Positions 40,025 to 52,323 are shown, counted from the first letter of the stretch. The stretch: DNA of 64,000 bases from Glandiceps talaboti (GCF_964340395.1 NC_135551.1:30212455-30276454), one strand, 5' to 3'. Numbers and translations: made by a program. The notes: generated by a model not told the origin, from the letters alone.

Positions 40025-40270
40025 TTCTAAATGAGATTGCGATATTTGCATATCATGGTTGTACGTGTTTGTTAATTTGCATATCATGACTAAGTTTGTG
40101 ATATTTGCATATCATGGCTAAGTTTGTGATATTTGCATATCATGGCTAAGTTTGTGATATTTGCATATCAGGGCTAAGTTTGTGACATTTGAATATCATG
40201 GCTAAGTTTGTGATATTTATATATCATGGCTAAGTTTGTGATATTTATATATCATGGCTATGTTTGTGAT
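40025..40270. repeat. 28-bp tandem repeat, about 8 copies, with octamer-like motif
   Basis: The unit includes GATATTTGCATATCATGGCT and AAGTTTGT. The first five copies keep ATTTGCAT, the reverse complement of the POU-protein octamer ATGCAAAT; the later copies have ATTTGAAT or ATTTATAT. The array is non-coding. Confidence 0.85.
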
Positions 40271-40570
40271 CGCCCAAGTTTCATTATGAAGAAATGAATT
40301 ACCGTATGATATCATGATATATGGAATTGAAATCAGAGACATAGTAAACTCGATTGGACAGGGTGTTGACCACAATCAACAATTTACTTGTGTCTATTGA
40401 AAAGTACTTTGAACTGCTATGTATATCCATCTACAGACCAAACGCTTCACTCTTACTGTCGGCTATGTACAAAGTGTTAATAATTAGACTCGTTATAGTT
40501 TCTGTACAAAGGTTGAAGTAAATGAAGAAATGTCGGCAAAAAATAGAAAATATCCATAGACATCACAACA

Positions 40571-40859
40571 CACATACATACATACATACATACATACATA
40601 CATACATACATACATACATACATACATACATACATACATACATGCATGCATGCATGCATGCATGCATGCATGCATACATGCATGCATGCATGCATACATA
40701 CATACATACATACATACATACATACATACATACATACATACATACATACATACATACATACATACATACATACATACATACATGCATACATACATACATA
40801 CATACATACATACATACATACATACATACATACATACATACATACATACATACATACAT
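40571..40859. repeat. (CATA)n / (CATG)n microsatellite
   Basis: A CATA array with an internal CATG block at about 40,642-40,692 and one further CATG unit. Confidence 0.95.
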
Positions 40860-41298
40860 GTTCACAACATCGAGTATTCTTACCTACATAATGTTAAAAC
40901 ATCTGCCCCATCTGCTATTTTTGTAATCCATCCGATAAAGTCTGTCGTGTCAATCAATGCCGAGCTGACCAATCAATACACACCACCATTGATTCAAGCC
41001 ATTTATGACATTGAGATCAATTTCGCCACAACATAGCAATAATTACGCACATAGTAGTTTGTAGTCAATATGACCCTATTGGAAGATTAAAGTTCCCACT
41101 TCACCAATGTATTCACTAATTGTCAAACCTGTAACGTTTTAAAAGTCGTGCCTTGCATGGGTTACTTCTAATGGATCTATAATATCTTTTGTAGAGAGTT
41201 CAACGACCTTGGGATATCACACTTTATTGTAGAACTATTTCCATTCAATAACATACAAGGCTAAGAGATGCACTTTTGATATTTTAACGTTGCCATTT

Positions 41299-41397
41299 GT
41301 ATGTATGTATGTATGTATGTATGTATGTATGTATGTATGTATGTATGTATGTATGTATGTATGTATGTATGTATGTATGTATGTATGTATGTATGTA

Positions 41398-41430
<33 letters not shown>
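41299..41430. repeat. (GTAT)n-(GT)n microsatellite
   Basis: Long GTAT run followed by a GT run and a few GC units. Confidence 0.95.
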
Positions 41431-41437
<7 letters not shown>

Positions 41438-41602
41438 TACACGTGTATGTATGCACATGTGGGTAGGTAGGTAGGTGCATGTGTGTATCTCAGTATATGT
41501 ATGTATATGGAAAAGTGTCACCTGCTAATTTGTTTTTGTATAGTTGTTCAGAAAGTCTCAGGAATTGCTTATTACATTTAAGTAATTTATATTGTAGGAA
41601 AG

Positions 41603-41919
41603 ATGGATAATGGTTTGATGGCTTGTAGTAAAATTGGATCAATATCAGTTGGTCGTGAGATTCATGTAGTAATAACCGGACATGACGTAAGTAAATAACC
41701 GGATATGACTATGAAATTGGAGAACCAATTACACATGTTTGTTTTTCTACAACAAATGTCATACTGGGTGAAGGACATATACTTACACTGATTCCTGCAG
41801 AACTATCCCAACGTGATGTTTATAGCCTACTGGAGTTAGGACTTGGTGATGAAGTGTATAGTGAGAATTGTATGATAATAAGTCCAGTGAGATATAAAAG
41901 TAAACGTTTGGTTTATTAG
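41603..41919 (+). pseudogene. Coding-like segment of about 97 codons broken by a 23-bp duplication; unrecognised protein
   Basis: From the ATG at 41,603 a frame reads protein-like to about 41,687 and then meets a stop. A second frame picks up at about 41,701 and runs to TAG at 41,917-41,919, with blocks such as TNVILGEGHILTLIPAEL, LLELGLGDEVY and SPVRYKS. The join contains ATAACCGGA(C/T)ATGAC twice, 23 bp apart. Because 23 is not a multiple of 3, the duplication alone explains the frameshift. Bias toward ordinary, mixed amino acids over about 100 codons is unusual for this AT-rich DNA. An acceptor-like ATTGTAG precedes it, and GAC/GTAAGT at the break could be a splice donor, so it may instead be an exon. 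I do not recognise the family. Confidence 0.4.
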
Positions 41920-41999
41920 CAAGATGATTTCAAATCACCAAGGATGGCTATTCAACGTACATATACTGTAATACCCGCGGCGTCAAACCATTGAAATGA

Positions 42000-43315
42000 C
42001 GTCATTACGACGAGTACAGATGAAGGAAAAGCTATATTAACCTTTAAGAATACGAGCTTAAACTATTACCAGTCCATGGTTATTTCACCAATACTCACAA
42101 TGTTAATAGTTTATATGTCAGCCCTACAGAAAATAAACATGTTTTGTCTTTTTACAAACATGAAATGATTACAATTGTATGGCCATGTACAGACTCTTTG
42201 GCGTAGTATTATTTCCAAAAACACGTTAGAAATTGTAGTTCTGTTAAACTGTCCTTTTAACCCCTTTATTTTCTTTTGGGCAGCTGTCAAAGAAATGCAC
42301 GGTCATAATGACTCACAGTAACCATAGGATGATGTAAAGTCGATATTGAGAGAGTTCTCTTGATTGATGGGTATCAGTGACATGGACAATCCATTTGTCA
42401 TCAACAGACGAGTGGTAGCATTAGACGTTTGTACGCAACTCAAGATTTCACTTGATGCTGAGAGCATTGCATACGTTCTCTACTTTATCTTGAGGACTAC
42501 AGTTTGATGCTTTTCAGTAAAGGTGATTAAAGTAAACCGTACCATTCAACCAAATATCCACATCAATCAACATTATCAGGCTAATTTGTCAACGACACAC
42601 ATTCCAACGATAACATCTTCAGTAGAAACACTTTCCATTCATCTTCAAAATATACTTATTTTAATTCATGTTTTCCCGAATCTAAAATTGATCAATTTTC
42701 CCGATGAATTTGTATCTGTAAATTCTCATTCTATACAAGGCAACAAATATACAATTATTTTAATTTCAATTTGTGTTTCAACATGTCAGAGTTTAATAAA
42801 GGTATGGCCACAAATTCTTTCCATGATACGAGTATTAATCAAATGACGTAATCGAATTATCTGCTCCCACTTTGTATTATTACTGATCTCCGTGGTAAGT
42901 GAAGCTCTCCGAAAGTATGTACATATTATGTTTTATCACTTGACAATAGCTGCTTGTCTCAAGAGGGCGTTTATACTGCATTTGCAATAATCTAGACGAA
43001 GTACTTCGTGCATATACTTATTGAAGATGTGATGCAGACCAAATCATGTTTTCAATTATTATTCTCTATGTTAATCGACGAGTTCAATATCAATTTTACA
43101 AATAGTCTTATGAATTTTATCAATTTTTATTATAAGCTTATAATATTATCATACTGGCATTAATTACATACTAAGTTATATGAACTCTGTAGAATATTGG
43201 GTTTAAATATAAAATGAATGATGCAGAATGTATGGAATATAGCAAATTTCGTACAGCCTACAGCCTGCTATCAATGGATGACATTTCCTTTGTATCAAAG
43301 GGCCGATATTCAATG
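42000..43315. other. Intergenic DNA, no confident gene
   Basis: A plus-strand 107-codon frame at 42,523-42,846 has no recognisable motif. Nothing else was supported. Confidence 0.4.
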
Positions 43316-43321
43316 AAAGCA

Positions 43322-43880
43322 GTATCTATTGCCTATACATGGGTAGTCTGTGTGTATATAGTGCCTATACATGGGTAGTCTGTGTATATAGTGCCTACAC
43401 ATGGGTAGTCTGTGTGTATATAGTGCCTATACATGGGTAGTCTGTGTATATAGTGCCTATACATGGGTAGTCTGTGTGTATATAGTACCTATACATTGGT
43501 AGTCTGTGTGTATATAGTGCCTATACATGGGTAGTCTGTGTGTGTATATAGTGCCTATACATGGGTAGTCTATGTGTGTATATAGTGCCTATACATGTGT
43601 ATACAGTGCCTATTGCATATAGATGTGTAGTCTATGTGTGTATATAGTGCCTATTCATGTGTAAATAGTGCCTATACATGTGCAGTCTGTGTGTATATAG
43701 TGCCTATACATGACACTGTGTAGTCTGTGTGTATATAGTGCCTATACATGACATTGTGTAGTCTGTGTGTATATAGTGCCTATACATGTGTAGTCTGTGT
43801 GTATATAGTGTCTATACATGTGTAGTCTATGTGTGTATATAGTGCCTATACATGTGTAGTCTATGTGTGTATATTCAGCA
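43322..43880. repeat. About 32-bp minisatellite (TGCCTATACATGGGTAGTCT-type)
   Basis: About 17 imperfect copies of a unit reading GTGCCTATACATGGGTAGTC then TGTGTGTATATA, with length variants from 30 to about 40 bp. The same unit reappears at about 45,118-45,175 and 45,615-45,695, so the family spread within this cluster. Confidence 0.9.
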
Positions 43881-44204
43881 CATCGTCGACAGAATAAGTC
43901 AAAGGAGAATACCCATTGGTAACGAATTCTCATCTAACCACGGCGATCAAGCAACTAGAAAAAAATCGCCATCATTTGAACTCCATCAGCTTTACATAAA
44001 AGAAACTCATAGTATGTCAGATAAATACTGTGCCTTACAGTGAAATCTGAACCCATTATCTACCGTGCGTTTAAAACGAAGATGTCGCATCGAAAGACAA
44101 ACTTCAAAGCGAGGTCATACCAATAGTACCGAACGAGGTTATATCTTTACCTTCGGGACAATTTGTATAAATGAGCACCTAAGCCGCTTAGAAAGAAGTA
44201 TAGG

Positions 44205-45115
44205 CTAGTTGTTATTGATAGTATAGCATAGTTCATAGTATAGCATAGTTGATATGGATAGTATAGCATAGTTGATATGGTTGGTATAGCATAGTTGATA
44301 TGGATAGAATAGCATAGTTGATATGGACAATATAGCAAAGTTGATATGGATAGTATAGCATAGTTGATATGGACAGCATAGCATAGTTGATATGGATAGT
44401 ATAGCGTAGTTGATATGGACAGTATAGCATAGTCGATATGGACAGTATAGCATAATTGATATTGACAGTATAGCATAGTTGATATGGACAGTATAGCATA
44501 GTTGATATGGATAGTATAGCATAGTTAGTATGGATAGTATAGCATTACATAGTTGATATGGATAGTATAGCATAGTTAGTATGGATAGTATAGCATACTT
44601 CATAGTATAGCATAGTTGATATGGACTGTATAGCATAGTTGATATGGACAGCATAGCATAGTTGATATGGACAGTATAGCATAGTCGATATGGATAGTAT
44701 AGCATAGTTAGTATGGATAGTATAGCATTACATAGTTGATATGGATAGTATAGCATAGTTGATATGGAGAGTATAGCATACTTCATAGTATAGCATAGTT
44801 GATATGGACTGTATAGCATAGTTGATATGGACAGCATAGCATAGTTGATATGGACAGTATAGCATAGTCGATATGGATAGTATAGCATAGTTAGTATGGA
44901 TAGTATAGCATTACATAGTTGATATGGACAGTATAGCATAGTCGATATGGATAGTATAGCATAGTTAGTATGGATAGTATAGCATTACATAGTTGATATG
45001 GATAGTATAGCATAGTTGATATGGAGAGTATAGCATACTTCATAGTATAGCATAGTTGATATGGACAGTATAGCATAGCTGGTATGGATAGTATAGCGTA
45101 GTTGATAGTATGGTA
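44205..45115. repeat. 23-bp minisatellite with a higher-order period
   Basis: The basic unit contains GATATGGATAGTATAGCATA plus GTT, about 38 copies. A junction variant, AGCATTACATAGTTGATATG, recurs near 44,541, 44,725, 44,908 and 44,984, so blocks of roughly 183 bp were duplicated as wholes. The 244-codon minus-strand frame over it is an artefact of a repeat lacking stops in that register. Confidence 0.95.
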
Positions 45116-45157
45116 TAGTCTGTGTGTATATAGTGCCTATACATGTGTAGTCTGTGT

Positions 45158-45281
45158 ATTTATGTAGTGCCTATAGTTCATTTCACCTTTAATGAGCCGA
45201 TCAATGTACAAATCATCCCTAGAAACGACTAGCAGATAAGGCTGCACGACGTTCATGTCATGGTTGAGGCCCAGATCAGCT
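45158..45281. repeat. 125-bp duplicated segment, copy 1
   Basis: Contains TTTAATGAGCCGATCAATGT and CGACTAGCAGATAAGGCTGC. It matches 45,683-45,806 almost perfectly. It lies between minisatellite blocks, so the duplication involved a larger unit of repeat plus flank. Confidence 0.85.
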
Positions 45282-45432
45282 ATCGCTCGTGCATATATTT
45301 CGTTCACTGGTCAAAACCGAGTGGTAACCCATCCCCAGGGCCTAGGGCAGGGTGGTTTATTGCTAAAGTACAGCATAGTTGATAGTATAGTGTAGTATAG
45401 TATAGTTGATATGGATAGGATAGTTCAAGTGA

Positions 45433-45500
45433 TATAGTATAGTATAGTATAGTATAGTATAGTATAGTATAGTATAGTATAGTATAGTATATAGTATAGG
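45433..45500. repeat. (TATAG)n pentanucleotide repeat
   Basis: About 12 TATAG units, apparently an expansion from the 23-bp family, which contains GTATAGCATAG. Confidence 0.9.
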
Positions 45501-45682
45501 ATAGTTGATATGGATAGTATAGCATACTTCATAGTATAGCATAGTTGATATGGACAGTATAGCATAGTTGACATGGACAGTATAGCATAGTTGGTATGGA
45601 TAGTATAGCGTAGTGTGTGTATATAGTGCCTATACATGGGTAGTCTGTGTGTACATAGTGCCTATACATGTGTAGTCTGTGT

Positions 45683-45806
45683 ATTTATGTAGTGCCTATA
45701 GCTCATTACACTTTTAATGAGCCGATCAATGTACAAATTATCCCTAGAAACGACTAGCAGATAAGGCTGCACGACGTTCATGTCATGGTTGAGGCCCAGA
45801 TAAGCT
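45683..45806. repeat. 125-bp duplicated segment, copy 2
   Basis: Near-identical to 45,158-45,281, differing at a handful of bases. Flanked by the same two minisatellite families. Confidence 0.85.
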
Positions 45807-45923
45807 GTCTTGAAAGCAGCGTTATTGTTATGCAAATTAGTAACAGGGGGCGCATATGAAACTAGAAAACGTTAGTTCTTATCTTGTTTCCTATATTTTC
45901 AATATACTGGTATAATATAACGA

Positions 45924-46036
45924 GCATAGTTGATATGGATAGTATAGCGTAGTTGATATGGATAGTATAGCATAGTTGGTATGGATAGTATAGCATAGTA
46001 GATCTGGACAGTGTAGCACAGTTGTCATGGACAGCA
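45924..46036. repeat. Isolated patch of the 23-bp minisatellite
   Basis: About four to five degenerate units related to the array at 44.2-45.1 kb. Confidence 0.75.
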
Positions 46037-46058
46037 TGGAATCACGAGTTACCAAAAA

Positions 46059-46170
46059 TGTTACTATGTATCAAGATGTCCAAGTCATCTATGCCAGTCT
46101 ATGTTACTATGTATCATAATGTCCAAGTCACCCATTCCAGTCTATGTTACTATGTATCATGTTGTCCAAA
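46059..46170. repeat. 43-bp tandem repeat, about 2.6 copies
   Basis: Units start ATGTTACTATGTATCA and continue with TGTCCAAGTCATC/CACC. Confidence 0.8.
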
Positions 46171-46692
46171 TCATCGCTAACTATGTGAGTACATACATTT
46201 ACTGTCGATATCAAGGACATTGGACAGAACTGATTCATTGAAATAGAAAAGTGTTGCTTCAATGGAAATAGAACATTAATTTGTTTGCCCTGAGAACGAA
46301 ACGTGTGAAATAATAGTAAAGATAGTAAAGCCCATCGTTAAGAGCTATAGTAATGTTGCCGCCAAGGCGATGTCTACCGCTAAAGGTTTTCATTAAACAT
46401 TCCAGATACATGTATTCACAGGAATATATTTTCAGGCTGTGGATTTCTTGCTAGATTTCTTGTGTAAATATCAGTAAATCTGAAATGTTTACCGTCGAAG
46501 TGTATCGCCAACCGTTTCCTTTGGCGTATTGTATTAACGTAAGAGATAAGATTTGGTGCGGCGCTGATTGGAAGGAATATGAAGAATCCTTAGGGCAATT
46601 ACATTTCCTATTACATACCCTAGCTATTTCACTTCCAATCGTATTCAATAATCGTATATTAAAGCGGTTGTATTCAACATTCAACATCTGAC

Positions 46693-47240
46693 GACAGTTT
46701 GTGTATACTCATACGATTGTGACAGTTTGTGTATACTCACTCGATTCTGACGATTGTTTGTGTCATAGGGACCCGTATTATTGCTTAGAAATATCACACA
46801 AATCCTGCTACTACAAATGTATCAATACACTCTATACTATTAGTCTAAAGCCTGTTGACAAGGATAACAAAAATCTAAGAAATACTACGTGTCCTCAAGG
46901 TTTGTGTATACTCATAATTCTGACGACAGTTTGTGTGTACTGACACAATTCTGACGACAGTTTGTGTGTACTGACACAATTCTAACGACAGTTTGTGTGT
47001 ACTCATACGATTCTGACAAGTTTGTGTATACTCACTCGATTCTGACGACAGTTTGTGTGTACTCACACAATTCTGACGACAGTTTGTGTGTACTGACACA
47101 ATTCTAACGACAGTTTGTGTGTACTCATACGATTCTGACAAGTTTGTGTATACTCATACGATTCTGACGACAGTTTGTGTGTACTCACACAATTCTGACG
47201 ACAGTTTGTGTGTACTGACACAATTCTAACAACAGTCTGT
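46693..47240. repeat. About 31-33-bp minisatellite (GACGACAGTTTGTGTGTACT-type)
   Basis: Two starter copies near 46,695-46,765, a unique spacer, then about 11 copies from 46,900 of a unit with TTCTGACGACAGTTTGTGTG followed by TACTCACACAA or TACTGACACAA. Alternating variant order suggests two-unit duplication. Confidence 0.9.
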
Positions 47241-47799
47241 GGTTATTATTCTGATGGTAAGCACTGGACGCGTTGTGTGACTTTATAGAGATGTAGTAAT
47301 ATAAAATGTAGAACATTCATGGACTGTCCGACAAATAGAATATTTACCACTTGCTTTTACGTTTGGCTACGGAAACACAAATATAGCTCTAACTTAACCA
47401 CTGTGGTGATGATTGAATAAAGTTAATAGTCGATTTTTCCAGTTCCAAGATGCATTGCGTGAGAGACGTCGCTTTTTGTACAATTGACTGTGAGGGCGCT
47501 GTTCTTCCTGTCTGTGTGTCCCATGGGGACTACCTTTGCTATAATTACTACTAACACTTTCTTTTTGATTGCTGTCTGTATAATTCTTTAAGAGATACTT
47601 TATTTAGTAGAGTGTGTGCTTCATACCCAGAGTTCAGAGCTTTTCAAATTATCGATAAGATTGAACTACTGATGATCAAAACACCTGACCTGTTGGCAAA
47701 CTTTATCTTTGATGCTTATAATAAGAGAAAGGAGAAAATGTATAATTTGTAAGATATACTCCTCACACTTGGAAAAAAAATGTTTCTTTCTTTATGTAT

Positions 47800-47972
47800 T
47801 TATTTATTTATTTATTTTGCAACAAATTGGATTTGTGTCTTATAAGCCCAAGGGGCTGGATGTGGCAAGTTTTAATAACAATTGTACCAGATCATATAAA
47901 CAAATGTATACTTTAAGTCCTCATAGGACACGTTAATAAATAAAATACAACAACAACAACAACAACAACAAC
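47800..47972 (+). mobile_element. Probable LINE 3' tail ending in (CAA)n
   Basis: The sequence has 'AAGCCCAAGGGGCTGGATGT', then 'AAGTCCTCATAGGACACGTT', then AATAAATAAAATACAACAACAAC. Small hairpins followed by a simple-repeat tail are typical of CR1/RTE-like 3' ends. No ORF remnant is visible, so this is inferred. Confidence 0.35.
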
Positions 47973-47999
47973 TAGTGCACAAGCACTGCGCTGTGTCCT

Positions 48000-48023
48000 A
48001 CCATGGAAGTATACTTCCATGGT
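48000..48023. other. 24-bp perfect palindrome
   Basis: Every base from 48,000 to 48,023 pairs about the centre GTATAC (48,009-48,014), with CCATGGAAGT on the left. Confidence 0.85.
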
Positions 48024-48272
48024 CCTACACCGGAAATGATGGGGATTTCACACATTAATATTACTATTTATAATATACCTAGTGATGATACTGTGCCATG
48101 ATTCGCTATAATCAGTCTCGTGATAGGAGAATAGAATGACTATTTCCCAAGGGGAACAGTTCCATCAACTATTACATGGTCACGTGACCACCGCGAGTTC
48201 ACAGCAGGTCAAAATGGCAGCTTCTGACGATGTTGTCTGCCACGCCAGTTCACAGCATGAGGTATACTATAA

Positions 48273-48440
48273 AACACATATTGCCTGGCCTATTTTCGGG
48301 CTATAGCACCCGTTCATTATCCTCTTGTGACTGTGAGTTACCAGAATTACATGCTAATATAGCATGTGATTCTGGTAACTCACAGACCCTCGGGTGTGAT
48401 AAACGGGTGCTATAGCCCTCATGGTCAGGCAATATGTGTT
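48273..48440. other. Inverted repeat with about 82-bp arms
   Basis: AACACATATTGCCTG (from 48,273) pairs with 48,426-48,440; GGGCTATAGCACCCGTT (48,298-48,314) pairs with 48,402-48,418; the inner arms 48,331-48,355 and 48,361-48,385 pair with one mismatch around AATAT. A few bases bulge out. It may be a small foldback MITE, but target duplications were not found. Confidence 0.85.
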
Positions 48441-48478
48441 CAATATTGCATAGTCCTGCTTTGGGTAAGAATGTGTGG

Positions 48479-48574
<96 letters not shown>
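48479..48574. repeat. (GT)n with (GC)n core
   Basis: A GT run, a GC run of about 8 units, then a GT run. The alternating purine-pyrimidine sequence can adopt Z-DNA. Confidence 0.95.
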
Positions 48575-48576
<2 letters not shown>

Positions 48577-48599
48577 AATTATGTATTTATGTATTTATT

Positions 48600-49560
48600 A
48601 AAGTCATTACCACAAATTTGTAATATCATGTCTCAAGTTACAGAAAAAAAATATCCTGAAAGAAATTCGCACCTACTGCAACACACCCAACCCTGTCAGG
48701 AATATCAACCAAGATAATTATCCTGATATTAGTCTGTGTCCGTGTCTGTGTACTGAACAAAGTCTAAACACTATCCATGACAGAGATGGATTTTACCGTA
48801 CCGTTACATGTATTTGACAGCCACCCCCCTGATAGAGTGGCGCGTGAAAACCTCTGACCTGCACGTATAGAATACATTCGTTGTATATTCGAAGACGCGT
48901 GATGCATTGTGGAACCAGCAACATGGTTATCGTCATGTAAATGTATGGTACTTTATGCCTTAGGGATGATGGTATTCGCTGATTTCAATCTAAATATTAT
49001 ACAACTAAGACTGTACTGTTTTACGGTAACACACTGTGTGGCGGCTTTTATTGGTAATCTTCCCTCTGAGGAATGCCTATACATCATGGTGGAACTCGTG
49101 TACGACTTAAACGTCCCATATTGTGGTATACTACAAATCATGCGCTGTTTTACGGCAACGCTGGGTGTGTGAGAGCTTTTTAAATCCTTCCCCCACTATA
49201 CATGTACTGTTAAACTCTGTCCAATATGTAAACTATTAAAGGAAAAGTGTCTGTCTCGTGGAATCTTGCGGTTATTTGAACATGTAGTGATTGCGTGTCA
49301 ACGATAATAATTGCTTGACTATCATTTATCCATATGGATCACGCTGTTCCTAGTTTATGGTTGCAATCTTTTGACGGCACAAGCATGAAGTCATGGTTAG
49401 TAAAGGCCTTAGGAAATGCAGGTGTAATGATAGTGATGTAAATGGGAAATGTTTTATTGCTATTACCGAAACATGCGGCGTTGTGGTGAAGGGTAGTTTA
49501 TAAAACGTTGCCGAAACTATCGATGAATATGTGTCGGTGAATATTATTATCTTTTATACT
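48600..49560. other. Intergenic DNA, no confident gene
   Basis: A plus-strand 87-codon frame at 48,909-49,172 has no recognisable motif. Two near copies of GGTAACACACTGTGTGGCGG / GGCAACGCTGGGTGTGTGAG-like sequence occur at 49.02 and 49.16 kb. Confidence 0.35.
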
Positions 49561-49585
49561 ACAAAATGCGTAGATAAGGAATGTA

Positions 49586-49665
49586 GACCCGGCCACTCGT
49601 TGACCCGGCCACTCGTAGACCGGGTCACTCGTTGACCCGGCCACTCGTAGACCCGGTCACTCATT
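49586..49665. repeat. 16-bp tandem repeat, 5 copies
   Basis: Units read GACCCGGCCACTCGTT or GACCCGGCCACTCGTA, with one unit GACCGGGTCACTCGTT. It stands out as GC-rich in AT-rich surroundings. Confidence 0.9.
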
Positions 49666-50339
49666 GATATGGAGCAACTTTGGGCTTTCGGCCTTGAATA
49701 ACTTGTCATAGAATTTGCTCGACGATTTAACCCCAACCTCCATAAAAGTAAAATAAAATAATCTATGCCTCTTCAATATCGAGGTCACTTAAATTTAATT
49801 TCTTCAAATTAAATATAATTTCTCATGGTTATTATTCACATTTAACCTCGATGTGTTCACAACTTTGACCTTTGACCCATCCTGCAGAACTATTTATCAA
49901 AGTAAACGTGCTGCTCAACAGAACAAATTTAACTTTCACTCTTAAGCCGATCGAGTAGTTTAATAAATGATTTCCTAACGTTGAGATTTTAAGATCGAGA
50001 TAATATATCATTTCTAAGTATTATTAATCTGCCTTAACAATGTCAGCGATCTTGGATTGAATTGAAATTGAATCCACCAGAAAATGAAATTAAAATATAC
50101 ATTCTAATCTTTGAAAGTAATACAAAACAGAATTCTGGTGAGGGCCATGGAATAGTTCCCGAGGAATTAGTCAAAGTCCATGGACCAAACGTTCATGAAC
50201 CTTAAGGCTAATTTGATGTACGAGATATAGCAACAAAAATACATCTCCTGTGAATAGTGATGGAGAAAAAAATAAAAATCATACATACAGAAATGAAATT
50301 ATAGAGGCACGTTAAAGGGTCAGTAAGATTTAGTAATCC

Positions 50340-51530
50340 CCTAAAAAACCTGTTTTAGTTTAGCCTTAAATATTTTGTCTATTGTTGGTCTTTCTTATTG
50401 TTGTGAGCACAGAATTCCTAGTTTGGGTAACTACATAATTGACAAGTTTACTTTTGGAATCAAAAGGTTATCACTTATTTTAGCTCTGGTCGGATAGCTA
50501 TGGGACAACTTGTTAGTAATGTAATGGTCGAGAGAGTGTACATAACGATTGTGTTTTAGGTCAGAGATGAACATACAAGTTTGAAGTTTACTAAGTTTAT
50601 GGATGTCAAGGATATTGAGTTTTTTAAGGGGGCGGGGGTAGAATGGGCTTGGTAGTCAGAGAAAGTTATAAGTCGAACAAACTTCTTATGCAGACGGAAA
50701 AGTGGATCACGAGCAGTTGGACAAGTGATTCCCCAGATTTCAATCCAGTAAGAAAGGTGGGGGAGAATTAGACTATTGTAGAGAAGAGTAAGGACAGGAT
50801 TTGGAACTTAGTGACGAATGTGCGAAATGATGCCATCCTTTGGACTAATAGTATCTTACGTTCTCAATATGGGATTTCCAGGTTAGGGAAGGGTCTATTG
50901 ATACGCCTAAGTAAGTGACAGACAACACACCATCTACGGGTGTGTTGCCAATACAAAGTCATCCTGCCAAATGGAGGAATGTTTGGTGCGTTTTAATAAT
51001 CTGGTTTTTTTTCCGATACTAATTGTAAGTTTATTTGTATTGCACAATGGTTAACTTTCTCAAAGGGCTTGCTCATAAGGGAAAAGTTAATGTGAGTAGA
51101 TATCATGTATTTGAAAAGGTTGGTATCGTCAGCAATAAACGCATGTTGAAAGAATCAGTTGACTTATCAATATCGTTAATATATATCAAGAAAAGAACAG
51201 GTCCCAAGATAGATCTTTGTGGGACTCCACACTTGATATATGTCTTGGGTTTGAAGTAGTGCCATTGCTGTTTACAACCTGTTGGCCATTTCCTAGATAG
51301 CTTTAGAACCAATGGAGAGGTAGACCTCTGATTCTATAGTAGGACAATTTTTGGATAAGAGTTTGGTAGTCAATGTATCAAAAGAGTTTGTTGGTCAATG
51401 GTATCAAAAGAGTTTGGTGGTCAATGGTATCAAAAGACAAGAAAGATTCCAAATGTAATAAAGCCGTTGTCCGTTTTGTCTGTAATGTCAGAAACCAAAT
51501 CAGATAAAATTCTTGGATTCATTTCGGGAA
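50340..51530 (-). mobile_element. Decayed non-LTR retrotransposon reverse transcriptase
   Basis: On the minus strand pieces of a LINE polymerase follow in order through several frames. First comes an FDTIDHQ-like palm motif near 51,430; then YYRIRGLPLHWF; then GVPQRSILGPVLFLIYINDI (51,171-51,230), the classic RT block before the catalytic aspartates. Next is an FADD-like region with a frameshift near 51,130, and finally a YLGVSID-like stretch near 50,900 and a degraded C-terminal region. Stops and frameshifts make it non-functional. Near 51,365-51,440 one palm segment is present in triplicate (about 26-bp tandem copies). The family is Jockey/CR1/L2-like by motif style; no target duplication was seen. 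Confidence 0.85.
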
Positions 51531-52053
51531 GGGGCATGACTATTTTTTGACAGCTATTTAGGGGTGCGAAAATTCTTTAAATGATATATTTTCTTTCCCC
51601 CCCCCCCCTGTCGTAAATTGTGCTTATTCCCTTGTAGTATAGATACATTCATTACATAGACACAGTTTCGGCGATGGTCTATAGAAATGTATTGCATCAT
51701 GTACTCGTTTCGGGTTACAATTGGTTTTGAAAGATCCTGAAGGGTATTGAATTATTTCACAGTGGTATTTGGTGTCGTCTTTGTTATGACAATATAAAGG
51801 TACAACTATACGACTCATACAAACCTTACTGTCGTTGATTTGATAGGCAATATATGACATTAACATCGGTATGAGGGCCATTAAATTCAAAGATCACTTC
51901 ACAAAGCACAAACTTCTACTCGATTTTATGTGGAGTTCGTGATTTTCCAAGGTGATCACTTTAATGTTGGTATGTATTGGTTCGATATTCACATACGCAC
52001 AATTACAAACATATGTTTACACGCTCGCATGCACAGACACAGGCAGACATATG

Positions 52054-52057
<4 letters not shown>

Positions 52058-52131
<74 letters not shown>
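52058..52131. repeat. (TA)n microsatellite
   Basis: Uninterrupted TA run. Confidence 0.95.
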
Positions 52132-52140
<9 letters not shown>

Positions 52141-52218
52141 ATGTATATATGAGTACAAAAGGAATGAGTAGAACAGTCCTGATGATAAATAAATTCAGTC
52201 CTGACATTTCATACATAT

Positions 52219-52323
<105 letters not shown>

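Noticed and set aside
44205-45637. Minus-strand frames of up to 244 codons
   Set aside because: They are readings of the 23-bp minisatellite, with a 23-residue period and no other evidence of coding.
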